Notes: generated by a model not told the origin, from the letters alone. Shown: positions 26,737 to 36,364, counted from the stretch's first letter. The stretch is DNA of 64,000 nucleotides from JACRCG01 sp964524835 (GCA_964524835.1 CAZGEG010000014.1:1-64000); one strand, 5' to 3'. Numbers and translations: made by a program.

Positions 26737-27777
26737 TCAATCCCGGTAACAGTTCTTGCAAAAATCATGCAGCCGGTGGGTTTTGATCCGGTGCCGGAAG
26801 TCACGGTACTGCCGGGAATTCCAGATCTCTGCAAAACTCTGCTCGAACACGTTCCCCATCTTGATGGTATCCGAGTCAGCGAGGATGCAGCAGGGAACAA
26901 CATCACCATTAGCGGCAACGAACGCCCTTTTCCAGGGCCAGGGACATTTGTTCCGTTTCGTGTAAAAATCTTCCCGCCAGATGTGCAGGTCGATATGAAT
27001 CTCCCCGGCGATGCGCTCGGCTTCCTGGAACACCGCATTCACCTGCGCCGACCGGGGTGAAATCCGGATGGTCTCGTTATAGTCATCCATATCCCGCTTG
27101 CCCCAGTTGGTGAGGGCCGTCTGCAGGTTGATGCTGTCCACTCCTAGCTCCTTGGCGAGTCGGACGAGCGCCGGTATTTCGTGAAGATTGTTGTTTGTCA
27201 CCACTGCGGTCACGGAGATCATCGGGTAGATGTGGGTGCCCCTCCGCCGGGTCAGTTCCCTTATGTTGGCGACAACCTTGTCGAAACTGGCACCGGTCCT
27301 GATGGACTCGAAAGTCTCAGCCGTAGCCCCGTCCAGGCTGAAACCGATGTGGGTCCTCTTTAGACTCAGTAACTGGCCTGCCATTGTGGAGTTCAGGATT
27401 GTACCGTTTGAAATGAACTGCATTGAAATGCCGCGTTTCTCACCCTCCAAGAGCATGTCCAGCAATTCACGGTTTAATAGCGGTTCTCCCATACCCTGCA
27501 GTTTGATCGAGAGGAGTCCCGGAAACTGGGAAAGTACCCTGTTGAAGGCGGACATATCCAGGTGCACCGCTGGCTTGGACCAGTAGGTTACCTGACAGTG
27601 GCGGCAGCGAAGATTGCAGGTGTTATTCGGTTCAAGATCGATCCGCGGCGGAGTAAAGGGGACCCTGGTCAATTTGAGGATATACGCCAGTTGGGCGCCG
27701 AAATAATTGACAACCCGCCTCGGTTCTTTCAATTTGGTGATGATGGTGCGCAATGTGCGGATCGGGTCTCTGTTCAT
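26737..27777 (-). CDS. Radical SAM/SPASM-domain enzyme in the glycan cluster, 346 aa
   Basis: 'NTCNLRCRHCQ' (about residues 51-61) is the CxxxCxxC motif binding the radical SAM 4Fe-4S cluster. 'GMGEPLLN' and 'FSLDGATAETFESIRTG' are further core signatures. The C-terminal SPASM region has Cys in 'KCPWPWKRAFVAANGDVVPCC' and 'FCKNCYRD' for auxiliary clusters. The substrate is unknown; relatives modify peptides or sugars, and similar enzymes recur in polysaccharide clusters. The start at 27777 has AAGGA before it. Its position between two GT4 genes suggests modification of the glycan or its precursor (inference). Confidence 0.85.
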   Translation of the reverse strand: MNRDPIRTLRTIITKLKEPRRVVNYFGAQLAYILKLTRVPFTPPRIDLEPNNTCNLRCRHCQVTYWSKPAVHLDMSAFNRVLSQFPGLLSIKLQGMGEPLLNRELLDMLLEGEKRGISMQFISNGTILNSTMAGQLLSLKRTHIGFSLDGATAETFESIRTGASFDKVVANIRELTRRRGTHIYPMISVTAVVTNNNLHEIPALVRLAKELGVDSINLQTALTNWGKRDMDDYNETIRISPRSAQVNAVFQEAERIAGEIHIDLHIWREDFYTKRNKCPWPWKRAFVAANGDVVPCCILADSDTIKMGNVFEQSFAEIWNSRQYRDFRHRIKTHRLHDFCKNCYRD

Positions 27778-27802
27778 GGGGCATTCCTTATTGCATGTCA
27801 AG

Positions 27803-28948
27803 CTACTGTGAAGACTGCACCACCTGCTCTATTTCCCTGATAAATTCCTCACCTATGGTTGTTCTGAGAAAGATTTCTTCAAAACGGCTCTTTACGGAAG
27901 AGCAGCGTTCAGCCTGGTCATTATTTGCCACGAACGCCATCCTGTTTGCCATTCCGTCGAGATCGCCACGATCAAAGAGCCATTCGGCGGGGAGATAGTC
28001 CCGCATGCCGTCGATATCGGTTGCAACGACGGGCAGGCCGCGGAGACCGGCTTCGATCATGACAAGGGGCACCCCCTCGTGATTGGACGGCATGATCACT
28101 GCGTCCAGTGCGGCGTACACCAGGTCGGTGTCATCGGTCCAGGGATGGAAGAAAAACCTGTCCTGCAGTTGATAAGAATTGACCAGTTGCCTGACCAGTT
28201 CCAGGTCTTCGCCGGACCCTGCGATCAGAAAGAGTACTCCCTCAAGCTTGTCTCGGTACCGGTGGACAGCTTCGACCAGATAATCATGACCCTTGTGGTT
28301 GCTGACCACCCGGCCCACCAGCCCGAAACAGGTCGCCGCCTGGTCGATGCCAAGGGTCGAACGCGCTTCAGACCTGGTATGGCGTGATATACAGGGAGTT
28401 CTAACCACGTTGGGAATGACGCAAATTTTCCCTTCCGGCAGTCCATAGCGGAGCAGATAACTTTTCTGCGTCTCGCTGATGCTGATGAATTTGTCCGGAA
28501 TCTTGTAATAGTAGTTCCTGTGCGAAAAATCCCTGCAGAAGGCATCAGGCACCCCCAGTTCTTTCATGGTCTGGGCCAGGGCGATATAGGTTACGACTTT
28601 TAAGCCCTCTTTCCTGGCCGCCAGAAGACACAATGAGGAGATGTCAATAGCCCCCTGAATCGCAACGATGCATGACGGGTCTAGCTCCCGGAATGTCCTG
28701 GCGACCAGGTTCTTCTTGCCGGAGCAGACGATATTGGTCACAAAGGAATACCTGTTTGAAGCAAGCGGCAAGCATATGACCTTCAGTCCGCTAATGGCGG
28801 ATGCCTCCCGGAACATCTTGTCGTTCTTATCAGAACAGACAAAGTAGGTGTCATCGCGAAGCTTGCAAACTTCCTCCATGATCAACAGAGCCATGATTTC
28901 ATGGCCACCGAAGCCGAGTGTATCGTTATAAAATAATATTTTATTCAT
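27803..28948 (-). CDS. Family 4 glycosyltransferase, 381 aa
   Basis: A GT-B enzyme with an N-terminal 'ILFYNDTLGFGGHEIMALL', the donor-domain motifs 'CFGLVGRVVSNHKGHDYLVEA', 'LFLIAGSGEDLELVRQLV', 'DRFFFHPWTDD' and 'DAVIMPSNHEGVPLVMIEAGLRGLPVVATDI'. The last is the classical E-x7-E GT4 signature. The start is set at the ATG at 28948 because the extra N-terminal residues in the longer frame precede the normal fold start. It stops 25 bases before the radical SAM start. Confidence 0.87.
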   Translation of the reverse strand: MNKILFYNDTLGFGGHEIMALLIMEEVCKLRDDTYFVCSDKNDKMFREASAISGLKVICLPLASNRYSFVTNIVCSGKKNLVARTFRELDPSCIVAIQGAIDISSLCLLAARKEGLKVVTYIALAQTMKELGVPDAFCRDFSHRNYYYKIPDKFISISETQKSYLLRYGLPEGKICVIPNVVRTPCISRHTRSEARSTLGIDQAATCFGLVGRVVSNHKGHDYLVEAVHRYRDKLEGVLFLIAGSGEDLELVRQLVNSYQLQDRFFFHPWTDDTDLVYAALDAVIMPSNHEGVPLVMIEAGLRGLPVVATDIDGMRDYLPAEWLFDRGDLDGMANRMAFVANNDQAERCSSVKSRFEEIFLRTTIGEEFIREIEQVVQSSQ

Positions 28949-28986
28949 TTTACTCTCTGCAAAACAATTTTGCGTTTCGGCGCCAA

Positions 28987-29829
28987 TCACATTGCTCTCT
29001 TTTTGTCTTTGCCGCACCCTGGTATTTTATTGATTATTTTATGCAACAACAGCAAGGGATTGGCAAGATATTCCATGTTCTTGTAGTTTCTGGAAGCCAG
29101 AAAATCCTGGAATTTGCAAAGTTCTTCGAAAACAGTCCCGATATGTTTGCTGTAAAAATACGGGTGATTATTAAAAAGCAGGCGGTACATTTGTACTCGC
29201 TGCTCTCTGGTCATGGTCCGCTCTCGGGAGCCTGGTCGAATTCTGTAATAAAAAAGGACCTCCGGAATTCTGTGTACTCCTACTTCAAGTTCAAGCAGTG
29301 AGAGCCAGAAGTCCCAGTCTTCCCAACCGACAGTCATGTTGTTGTTAAACCCGCCAACCCTCTCCCAGTCATCTCTCCTGAACAACGATGAACAGGGCAA
29401 GTCATTCTTTACCAGCATCGCTTCTACGCTAAACGGTTGCAGCTCAGGCCGGTAATTCATCGCTCCGAAGAACTTGATCAGACAGGTGACTATGCCGATG
29501 TTCCCGTTACCGTCAAGAATCTCGACACCCTTTTGGAGATACTCCTTGCCGATCAGGTCGTCACCATCCAGCGGCAGGATGTAGGTCCCGGTTGCCGCTC
29601 GAATCGCGGTGTTACGGGCAGCCGAAACCCCCTGGTTATCCGTGTGGATGACCCTCGTTTTCGGTTGTCGATAATCCTGCAACAGATCGTTGGTAAAGTC
29701 GTCGGTGGACCCGTCGTTTACGATCACGATTTCGAAATCGTCATAAGTCTGCGCCAGAACCGAGTTGACCGTTTCATCGATATAGCGCCCCTGGTTGTGG
29801 CACGGTATGATGACGCTTACCTTGGGCAT
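28987..29829 (-). CDS. Family 2 glycosyltransferase, 280 aa
   Basis: The GT-A core is clear: 'VSVIIPCHNQGRYIDETVNSVLAQTYDDFEIVIVNDGSTDD', 'GVSAARNTAIRAATGTYILPLDGDD' (the DXD metal site) and 'VGWEDWDFWLSLLE' (catalytic ED). AAGGAG lies six bases before the ATG. It is the second of two consecutive GT2 genes, with nine bases between them. It is probably cytosolic, acting on the lipid-linked oligosaccharide. Confidence 0.88.
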   Translation of the reverse strand: MPKVSVIIPCHNQGRYIDETVNSVLAQTYDDFEIVIVNDGSTDDFTNDLLQDYRQPKTRVIHTDNQGVSAARNTAIRAATGTYILPLDGDDLIGKEYLQKGVEILDGNGNIGIVTCLIKFFGAMNYRPELQPFSVEAMLVKNDLPCSSLFRRDDWERVGGFNNNMTVGWEDWDFWLSLLELEVGVHRIPEVLFYYRIRPGSRERTMTREQRVQMYRLLFNNHPYFYSKHIGTVFEELCKFQDFLASRNYKNMEYLANPLLLLHKIINKIPGCGKDKKRAM

Positions 29830-29838
29830 GCAGACTCC

Positions 29839-30897
29839 TTACCTTGATATAAACACTCGATTGACGTTGTTCGTTGAAACTGCAGTCGGCTTTAATATTT
29901 TCACGTACACTTCCTTCAGAACCCTTCTGAAGTAATGCGCAAGATCTAAAAAAAATAAATCTGCAATGGTGAAGTGGCGAAGATACGTGGCAACAAAGTC
30001 GAATGTTTTCCGGAGTCTGAAATCGCGTACACAACCAACCGCAGATTCGGTAATGAAAACACGTTTTGCGTATTTTTCACCTGCCTTGGCAATATCAATC
30101 CGTTTTTGACCGTTTTCCAAGGCCTTGAGCGATTGGCGTGTTATGTCAAGATTATATTCGAGCCTGTCTGCTTCAGTGAAGCTCTGGTTCGTGGCATTTG
30201 TCTCATGGACCCGGTAATAGGCGATCGCCTCCCTGGCGTAAACTACGAAGTTGTTTGCAGACAGTCTGGATCGGGCAACCACATCGGCGGCATACCGGTT
30301 TTTCTCATCAAACCCCCCGATTTTTTTAAAGGGGGTCGTGCGGAACAACGTCGAACAGAATGATACCGGCCGCAGACCTTTGAACCAGTTTATTATCAGA
30401 TCTTCTCCCGGCTCAACCGTGTCAAGTTCATCGTTTTTCCAGTATTCCTGAAGAGTACCCTGCGAATTGATGATCCCGGTAGAGCCATAGATAACGGTAA
30501 CCCGGTCAGATTTGTCGTGGAGCACCGTATACTCATTCTTGCAGAATTTGACAAAATCGCGTCCAATCAGGTCGTCGTCGGACAGCAACAGAAAAAAAGT
30601 GCCTTTAGCCCGCTCCAACAAAAAGTTCCAATTGGCTATCATGGAAAGAGTGCTTTCCTGATGATAGAGCGCAATCCTGAGCTGATTCAACTGATCAAGA
30701 TACTCTTTTGTGCCGTCACACGAACAGTTATTCGATACGATAATCTCGAAGTCGTCACACGTCTGGTCGAAGACGCTTTCAAGGGTCTCCCGCAGATAGG
30801 CCAGCCGGTTCAGGGTTGGGACAGCAATTGTCAGGAACAATACGTCCGTTGCAGGAGGTAGTGTTTTTGTTGACCCATGCGTATTCTGTTCAGTCAT
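29839..30897 (-). CDS. Family 2 glycosyltransferase, 352 aa
   Basis: 'LTIAVPTLNRLAYLRETLESVFDQTCDDFEIIVSNNCSCDGT' and 'LLLSDDDLIGRDFV' (DDD as the DXD site) mark a GT2 enzyme; the C-terminal third is helical and divergent. It lies 13 bases downstream of the flippase gene and nine bases before the next GT2, so it is certainly part of the same operon. The ATG at 30897 lacks a strong ribosome-binding site. Donor and acceptor are unknown. Confidence 0.85.
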   Translation of the reverse strand: MTEQNTHGSTKTLPPATDVLFLTIAVPTLNRLAYLRETLESVFDQTCDDFEIIVSNNCSCDGTKEYLDQLNQLRIALYHQESTLSMIANWNFLLERAKGTFFLLLSDDDLIGRDFVKFCKNEYTVLHDKSDRVTVIYGSTGIINSQGTLQEYWKNDELDTVEPGEDLIINWFKGLRPVSFCSTLFRTTPFKKIGGFDEKNRYAADVVARSRLSANNFVVYAREAIAYYRVHETNATNQSFTEADRLEYNLDITRQSLKALENGQKRIDIAKAGEKYAKRVFITESAVGCVRDFRLRKTFDFVATYLRHFTIADLFFLDLAHYFRRVLKEVYVKILKPTAVSTNNVNRVFISR

Positions 30898-30910
30898 CAG
30901 TCACCAGGCA

Positions 30911-32248
30911 TTACTCCAGAGCTCTTTTAAATAGTCCGTTTCCGGTCAGAATATTCGTAATCCAGGCATATTTGGTAATCTTCAGCAGCGTCATGCAAAA
31001 ACTCATATAGAAAACCAGGTTTACCATCTGACCAATGACCGCCCCGAATGGGATCGAATAGATCCCGGCCGTATTTGCGAGCAGGATGGTTGAGATGAAA
31101 TACGTGGCGATAAACAAACTATTGGTTATGATGAAAATACCGCTTTTTTTCGATGCCACACCTACGGCAACAAACGGCGACTCCACCAGAACAACCAGTT
31201 GCCACATCGACAGGGCCAAAAACATCAATTGTATGTATGCCGTGTCAAAGGCGGTCAGGCGATTGGAACCCACCAAACCCAGAGCCGTCGGGATTGAAAA
31301 ATACATCACCAGTGAGGAACAGACGAACGCAAGTGTAACGACAGGCAGATATTTTTTGATCGTACGTTTGATTTCCGCAACGTCCTGCTGTGACCAGAAC
31401 GTGGAAATTTTGGACTGGTACACTGCATAGCTTGGTCCTACGACCACATTGCCTACAATCTGTTGCAATCTCTGTGCATAATAGAAATACGATGCATATC
31501 CGTTGGGCAGAGTGGACAATATATTGCTGGTAATAGGATTAAAAAGGAAATTATGTAGATTGTGCCCGAACCTCATGGCAAGGCTGTTCCTCAGGAATGC
31601 TTTCATGGCAGGATGACGAAATCGGAGTCGGAAGGGAAATCCCAACCTCCTGACGACAAAAAAACCAGCCAGACAGGTGACGATGCTTCCTGTAATCCTG
31701 GCTCCGGCGATCAGTTCAATACTCGACGTGACTGTCACCAGCAGGTACAAGAGCAGCAGCACGGTAAACAGCGCTTGAAAGCTGTTGATGATGGCAGATA
31801 CGGAGAAACGCATTTCGGCATTCAGGAGGCGCTGGTTGATTACGTTTGCCGAGTCCATGATGGTGCTGACAAACAGGATCTGCAGAATATTTTTCAGCAG
31901 CAGGAATCGTTCCCCCTCAAGGCCGAACGCAAAAAGCTTAATCAGGGGTGCTGTTGACAGGGTGAAGAGGATGTAAAACAGAACACCGGTAAGAATGGAA
32001 AAGGTGACTGCTGTGTTGTAGAATTCCTGGGCGCTCGAGCGGCTCTGGACTTTAAGGTCATTATAAAAAAACATGAACTGCTCTACGAACATGATCTGGA
32101 TAAACTGCAATGATGCAATAATGCTGCAGGCAATCAGATATGTGTCAGCCTGAGCAGATACGCCAAAAACTCTGAGCATGAGTACGGAACTGAGCAGCCC
32201 CAACACCACCTGATACATGGCAAGAACATTGTATTTTAAATTAAACAT
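30911..32248 (-). CDS. Wzx/MurJ-like oligosaccharide flippase, 445 aa
   Basis: About 12 to 14 hydrophobic helices cover the whole length, with the MVF/MurJ-like N-terminal pattern 'VLGLLSSVLMLRVFGVSAQADTYLIA'. The block 'YFYYAQRLQQIVGNVVVGPSYAVYQSKIS' is typical of MurJ/Wzx (MOP superfamily) transporters. In this setting it should flip the undecaprenyl-linked repeat unit across the inner membrane. It lies 175 bases downstream of the SDR gene, the largest gap in the cluster, where an internal promoter could sit. Confidence 0.85.
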   Translation of the reverse strand: MFNLKYNVLAMYQVVLGLLSSVLMLRVFGVSAQADTYLIACSIIASLQFIQIMFVEQFMFFYNDLKVQSRSSAQEFYNTAVTFSILTGVLFYILFTLSTAPLIKLFAFGLEGERFLLLKNILQILFVSTIMDSANVINQRLLNAEMRFSVSAIINSFQALFTVLLLLYLLVTVTSSIELIAGARITGSIVTCLAGFFVVRRLGFPFRLRFRHPAMKAFLRNSLAMRFGHNLHNFLFNPITSNILSTLPNGYASYFYYAQRLQQIVGNVVVGPSYAVYQSKISTFWSQQDVAEIKRTIKKYLPVVTLAFVCSSLVMYFSIPTALGLVGSNRLTAFDTAYIQLMFLALSMWQLVVLVESPFVAVGVASKKSGIFIITNSLFIATYFISTILLANTAGIYSIPFGAVIGQMVNLVFYMSFCMTLLKITKYAWITNILTGNGLFKRALE

Positions 32249-32423
32249 TGATGGCCGCGGTAATTTTGCCTGTGACGAAAATTCTCATGTCACTTGATGA
32301 AAATCTGCTTAGCTGGATAACAGTTATCGCACAATTAGGGGTTAAAAAGCAATATTGTCGAGAAATCCATTAGGTAACTGAATGTAAATCAAAGACTATT
32401 TGTGGACTTACTGAAGGGAACCG

Positions 32424-33341
32424 TTATTTATGAATTTGTTCTTCTTCATTCTGGATCAGTGCCAACCCCGACAGCAGATTGACCTGTGGAACCCATCCGG
32501 GCAGCGTGGCATAGGACTCCCAAGGTTTCATTACCTCCCGCTGTCGATAAGGCCTGCCCCCCCATTCAATAGAAAGCTCTCTTTCTGATACCTGGCTGTA
32601 GAGCTCAACGAGATCTCTCAGTTTAAGCGGTATTCCGGAACTCAGTGCGTAGTGTTCATGCTGGCGAATGTGCTTGGTCAGCAGCCGCTGTGAAGCCAGA
32701 AGAAAGGCATCAACGACATCATCAATGTACACCAGGTCAATCAACTGTTCACCTGGTGACATTGACAGCTTCGATCCCTCGCGGGAGATCTTCTCCAACA
32801 GGTGCATCAGCTTGGGACGTGGGTCACGGGGACCGTAGGTGTCAAACAGCTTGAGGGTGATTACCTGCAGCCCTGATGCTTCGATGTAGTACTGCAGTAT
32901 GGATTCAAAGGCCTGCTTGGTGGCTGCATAGAGATTGACCGGCGAGTAGTCACTGTTTTCGTAATGCTGCCAGGAGGTGCCGGTATTGACCAGGCGGAAA
33001 ACATCGTTCGCAACCATTGACTCCACCAGCTGCGTTGCGAAGAGAATATTGCTGGAAACAAGTCTCTCGACATCGCCGGGTGAATGCTGCGAAAGGAACA
33101 GTGACGCCAGGTGGAACACCATATCCGGGCGAGAATTCCTGACGATTCCATGCAGATTTTCGCTGGTGCCGTCGTGGCGGTGCATCTTTATCCGGTCCGA
33201 AACATCGCTGAGAAGTTCCAGCCTTGAAGAGGGCCTAACGATTATATGCGTTTCCCATCCCTCGGCAACCAGACGCCGCACCAGATTGGAGCCCACATAA
33301 CCGCTTGCACCGGTAACCAGAGCTCGACTTGACTCTATCAT
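32424..33341 (-). CDS. NAD(P)-dependent sugar 4-ketoreductase (SDR, AscF/RfbJ-like), 305 aa
   Basis: An extended SDR: 'ALVTGASGYVGSNLVRRL' is the nucleotide-binding TGxxGxxG motif, and 'YAATKQAFE' carries the catalytic YxxxK with a Thr/Ser preceding ('NTGTSWQ'). Its operon position directly after rfbF-rfbG-rfbH and a C-5 epimerase-like gene suggests it reduces the 4-keto group of a CDP-3,6-dideoxyhexulose, as AscF (ascarylose) or RfbJ (abequose) do. The ATG overlaps the epimerase stop by four bases. Exact product stereochemistry cannot be read from sequence. Confidence 0.8.
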   Translation of the reverse strand: MIESSRALVTGASGYVGSNLVRRLVAEGWETHIIVRPSSRLELLSDVSDRIKMHRHDGTSENLHGIVRNSRPDMVFHLASLFLSQHSPGDVERLVSSNILFATQLVESMVANDVFRLVNTGTSWQHYENSDYSPVNLYAATKQAFESILQYYIEASGLQVITLKLFDTYGPRDPRPKLMHLLEKISREGSKLSMSPGEQLIDLVYIDDVVDAFLLASQRLLTKHIRQHEHYALSSGIPLKLRDLVELYSQVSERELSIEWGGRPYRQREVMKPWESYATLPGWVPQVNLLSGLALIQNEEEQIHK

Positions 33342-33898
33342 ACCGGCTCCGGTTTGAGCTGAAAGGGTGAGACAAAAGAGGAAAAGGACGGGAATTCGCT
33401 GTCACGTTGTGAAAGAATCGGCGATGTATCTGTCCAGGGAGCATCAACTGAACTCCACAGGATCCCTGAGTCGTGATCGGGAGCGTATACCGTGCTCACC
33501 TTGTACATCATCGTAGCCGTATCACTCAGGGTATAAAAACCGTGTGCGAGGCCGCGCGGTATGTAGACCATGTTCGCCGTTTCCGAATTCAATGCGAACC
33601 ACGCGCACTGCCCGTAAGTTGGTGAACCGACCCTCAGGTCAACAGCCACATCCAGAACTTTTCCTGCGACGCAGTAGACAAGCTTTTCATGGTCGTGTGG
33701 AGGCAGCTGGAAGTGAAGTCCCCGCAGCACACCCTTCCGGGAATGGGAGTAATACTCTTCCGCCCATTTAGTTTGCAAACCCAATTCCGAAAACTGCGCT
33801 GTATGGAATGTCTTGACGAAAAATCCGCGCTGATCCTGATAGACATCCGGGAAAAGTTCAACACAGCCGGAAATTCCGGATTCCTTCACTCCGATCAT
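33338..33898 (-). CDS. Sugar 3,5-/5-epimerase of the RmlC family (AscE-like), 186 aa
   Basis: A cupin epimerase with family signatures 'FPDVYQDQRGFFVKTFH', 'EYYSHSRKGVLRGLHFQLPPHDHEKLVYCVAGKVLDVAVDLR' (the His in RGLHFQ is the catalytic base region) and 'VYIPRGLAHGFYTLSD'. Normally this fold makes dTDP-4-keto-rhamnose, but no dTDP-sugar genes are present here. Within a CDP-sugar operon it is better read as the CDP-4-keto-3,6-dideoxyglucose 5-epimerase of ascarylose synthesis. The start at 33898 overlaps the rfbH stop (ATGA). Confidence 0.82.
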   Translation of the reverse strand: MIGVKESGISGCVELFPDVYQDQRGFFVKTFHTAQFSELGLQTKWAEEYYSHSRKGVLRGLHFQLPPHDHEKLVYCVAGKVLDVAVDLRVGSPTYGQCAWFALNSETANMVYIPRGLAHGFYTLSDTATMMYKVSTVYAPDHDSGILWSSVDAPWTDTSPILSQRDSEFPSFSSFVSPFQLKPEPV

Positions 33899-35244
33899 CG
33901 CCCGCACAGCCCTTTGAGTGTCTCTGTAATGAAGCTGATCATCTCTTCCGTCATACCCGGATAGACACCAACCCAGAATGTGTTCTGCATGATGAGGTCA
34001 GTCGTGGCCAAGTCGCCGACCACCCGGAATCCGGCATTATCTCTCCTCATTTCATCAAAACAAGGATGCTTAATCAGATTGCCTGCGAACAGCATTCGGG
34101 TCTGAATACCTTTACTTTCCAGGTGATTGACGATTCTGTCGCGGCTGAAGCCGGCTCCTTCCCTTACAGTCATCAGAAACCCGAACCAAGAAGGATCTGA
34201 GTTCAATGTGGCTTCCGGCAGAACTAAACGGTCCTCAACACAAGCCAGTCCATCCCGCAAAAGCTGCCAGTTGCGTTTGCGCGCTTCGATGAAGGAAGGC
34301 AGTTTCTCCAGTTGGGCACAGCCAATGGCGGCCTGCATGTCAGTGACCTTCAGGTTGTAGCCGAAGTGGGAGTAGACGTACTTGTGATCGTATCCGAAGG
34401 GAAGCTCGCCGAACTGTTGGCCGAAACGGTTGTTGCAGGTGTTGTCCTTGCCCGAGGGGCACCAGCAGTCGCGGCCCCAGTCACGGAAGGATTCCACCAG
34501 TTTTTTCAGCAGCGGGTCGTCGGTATAGACCGCCCCGCCTTCGCCCATGGTCATGTGGTGGGGGGGATAAAAGCTGGAGGTGCCGATATGCCCTATGGTT
34601 CCCGTAAAACGCCACTGTCCATTGCAGAAATAGCGGGAGCCGAGCGCATCGCAGTTGTCCTCGATCAGCCACAGGCTGTGCCGGTCGCAGAACGACTTGA
34701 CCGCGGCAAGATCGAAGGGGTTGCCCAGGGTATGGGCTACCATGACCGCTTTGGTGCGAGGCGTAAGGGCGGCGTCCAACTGGGTGACGTCTATGTTGTA
34801 GGTAGGGAGCGAAACATCCACAAAAACAGGGACCGCTCCGAACTGGATAATCGGCGCCACGGTGGTCGGAAATGCGGCCGCTACGCTGATGACCTCATCC
34901 CCCGGGCGGATCCTGCGCTCTCCCAGTTTGGGCGAGGTCAGCGCCATGAAGGCAAGCAGGTTGGCGGAAGAACCGGAGTTGGTCAGCGAACAATGCTGGA
35001 CATTAAGGAATTCGCCGAATTCGCGTTCAAATTTATCCGCATAGCGGCCGGTTGTCAGCCAGAAATCCAGCGAGGAATCAACCAGGATAGCTACTTCCCG
35101 CTCATCAAAAACCCGCCCGGCGTACGGGATGCGGACTCCGGGTGCAAAAGCCTTTTTTTCGGCATGGACATGGTGATAATAGGCAACGGCGGCATCAACT
35201 GCCTGCTGCCTCAGTCTTTGTTCTTCTTTTTCGTAGCAGCCCAT
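33895..35244 (-). CDS. rfbH: CDP-4-keto-6-deoxyglucose 3-dehydrase (E1), 449 aa
   Basis: This is a DegT/DnrJ-type PMP enzyme with the two hallmarks of RfbH/DdhC/E1. The usual PLP-binding Lys is replaced by His in 'SFYPPHHMTMGEGG' (His at about 230). A 2Fe-2S cluster site is seen as C198 in 'EDNCDALGS' plus the CxC-x7-C motif at about residues 260, 262 and 270. It removes the C-3 hydroxyl of CDP-4-keto-6-deoxyglucose together with a flavin/iron-sulfur reductase (E3), which is not encoded in the cluster. The start at 35244 has GAGGA four bases upstream; ATG codons at 35262 and 35259 overlap the rfbG stop and are alternatives. Confidence 0.93.
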   Translation of the reverse strand: MGCYEKEEQRLRQQAVDAAVAYYHHVHAEKKAFAPGVRIPYAGRVFDEREVAILVDSSLDFWLTTGRYADKFEREFGEFLNVQHCSLTNSGSSANLLAFMALTSPKLGERRIRPGDEVISVAAAFPTTVAPIIQFGAVPVFVDVSLPTYNIDVTQLDAALTPRTKAVMVAHTLGNPFDLAAVKSFCDRHSLWLIEDNCDALGSRYFCNGQWRFTGTIGHIGTSSFYPPHHMTMGEGGAVYTDDPLLKKLVESFRDWGRDCWCPSGKDNTCNNRFGQQFGELPFGYDHKYVYSHFGYNLKVTDMQAAIGCAQLEKLPSFIEARKRNWQLLRDGLACVEDRLVLPEATLNSDPSWFGFLMTVREGAGFSRDRIVNHLESKGIQTRMLFAGNLIKHPCFDEMRRDNAGFRVVGDLATTDLIMQNTFWVGVYPGMTEEMISFITETLKGLCGR

Positions 35245-35258
35245 CGTTTCCTCTTTCA

Positions 35259-36335
35259 TCATGTGTGGATTCCCGTGTAGTCCGTTATCTGTTCCAGGCA
35301 GACCGTGCGCAGATCATCTCCGGAACAATAATGGCGGGTCCAGTCAATAATCGTTGCGAGCGCCTTCTCCAGGCTCCAGAGCGGTTTCCAGCCAAGTTCT
35401 GACCTGGACTTGGAACAGTCAAGCTTGAGATAATGGGCCTCATGTGGGTGTTCGCCGGTATCCACCTCGTACCCCGCTCCTTGGCCCCACTGTTCACAGA
35501 TGCGCTGGACAATCCATTCCACCGGCTTGGCATCTTCGTCAGCTGGGCCGAAGTTCCATGGTGCCGCAACGATATTGCCATCCTGGTACAATCGTTGGGC
35601 AAGCAACAGGTAGCCGCTGAGCGGTTCCAGTACATGTTGCCAGGGACGGACGGCATGGGGATTTCGAATGCAGATTTTCTCTCCCTTCAGCAGGGAATTG
35701 ATGCAGTCAGGTATCAGCCGGTCAGTCGCCCAGTCGCCGCCACCGATAACATTGCCGGCCCGGGCCGAGGCAACGGCCGCGCCATGATATCCCGGATTGC
35801 CTGGTGCAAAAAATGATGAGCGGTAGGCGGCTGTTATCAATTCTGAACAGGCCTTGCTGCTGGAATAGGGATCAAATCCGCCCAGCGCTTCCCCCTCCCG
35901 GTAGCCCCAGACCCATTCTCGGTTTTCGTAGCATTTATCGGTGGTGACGTTGACGACCGCCTTGACCGTGGGACAGCAGCGCACTGCCTCCAAAAAATGA
36001 ACCGTTCCCATGACATTGATGGCGTAAGTCTCAACCGGGATCTTGTACGAATCCCGCACCAGCGGCTGGGCCGCCATATGGATGACGATTTCTGGTTGCA
36101 CTACACCCATGATCCGGGCAAGACACCCGCCATCGCGGACATCTGCAATACGCGATTCAACCAGTTCGCCAACATTGGCCAACTCAAACAGACTTGGGTC
36201 AGTCGGCGGGTCCAAGGCGAATCCCGTTACCCTGGCTCCCATTGAATGGAGCCAGAGACAGAGCCAGCTCCCCTTAAAACCGGTGTGGCCGGTGATGAAC
36301 ACTTTTTTATTCTGCCAGAATGCTCGATCGATCAC
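35259..36335 (-). CDS. rfbG: CDP-glucose 4,6-dehydratase, 358 aa
   Basis: An extended SDR with 'VFITGHTGFKGSWLCLWLHSMGA', 'IHMAAQPLVRDSY', 'VTTDKCYENREW' and 'YSSSKACSELI' (catalytic YxxxK), all diagnostic of RfbG/DdhB. The start is assigned to the GTG at 36335. AAGGAG lies six bases upstream, and the resulting N-terminus (MIDRAFWQNKKV) matches the family, whereas the GTG at 36371 adds 12 unlikely residues. It converts CDP-glucose to CDP-4-keto-6-deoxyglucose in the cytosol. It follows rfbF by about 29 bases. Confidence 0.95.
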   Translation of the reverse strand: MIDRAFWQNKKVFITGHTGFKGSWLCLWLHSMGARVTGFALDPPTDPSLFELANVGELVESRIADVRDGGCLARIMGVVQPEIVIHMAAQPLVRDSYKIPVETYAINVMGTVHFLEAVRCCPTVKAVVNVTTDKCYENREWVWGYREGEALGGFDPYSSSKACSELITAAYRSSFFAPGNPGYHGAAVASARAGNVIGGGDWATDRLIPDCINSLLKGEKICIRNPHAVRPWQHVLEPLSGYLLLAQRLYQDGNIVAAPWNFGPADEDAKPVEWIVQRICEQWGQGAGYEVDTGEHPHEAHYLKLDCSKSRSELGWKPLWSLEKALATIIDWTRHYCSGDDLRTVCLEQITDYTGIHT

Positions 36336-36364
36336 GCCGGGCTCCTTGCTCTGCTGCACCGTAG

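Noticed and set aside
34312..35280. A 322-codon plus-strand frame opposite rfbH
   Set aside because: Antisense shadow of a gene with unmistakable family motifs.
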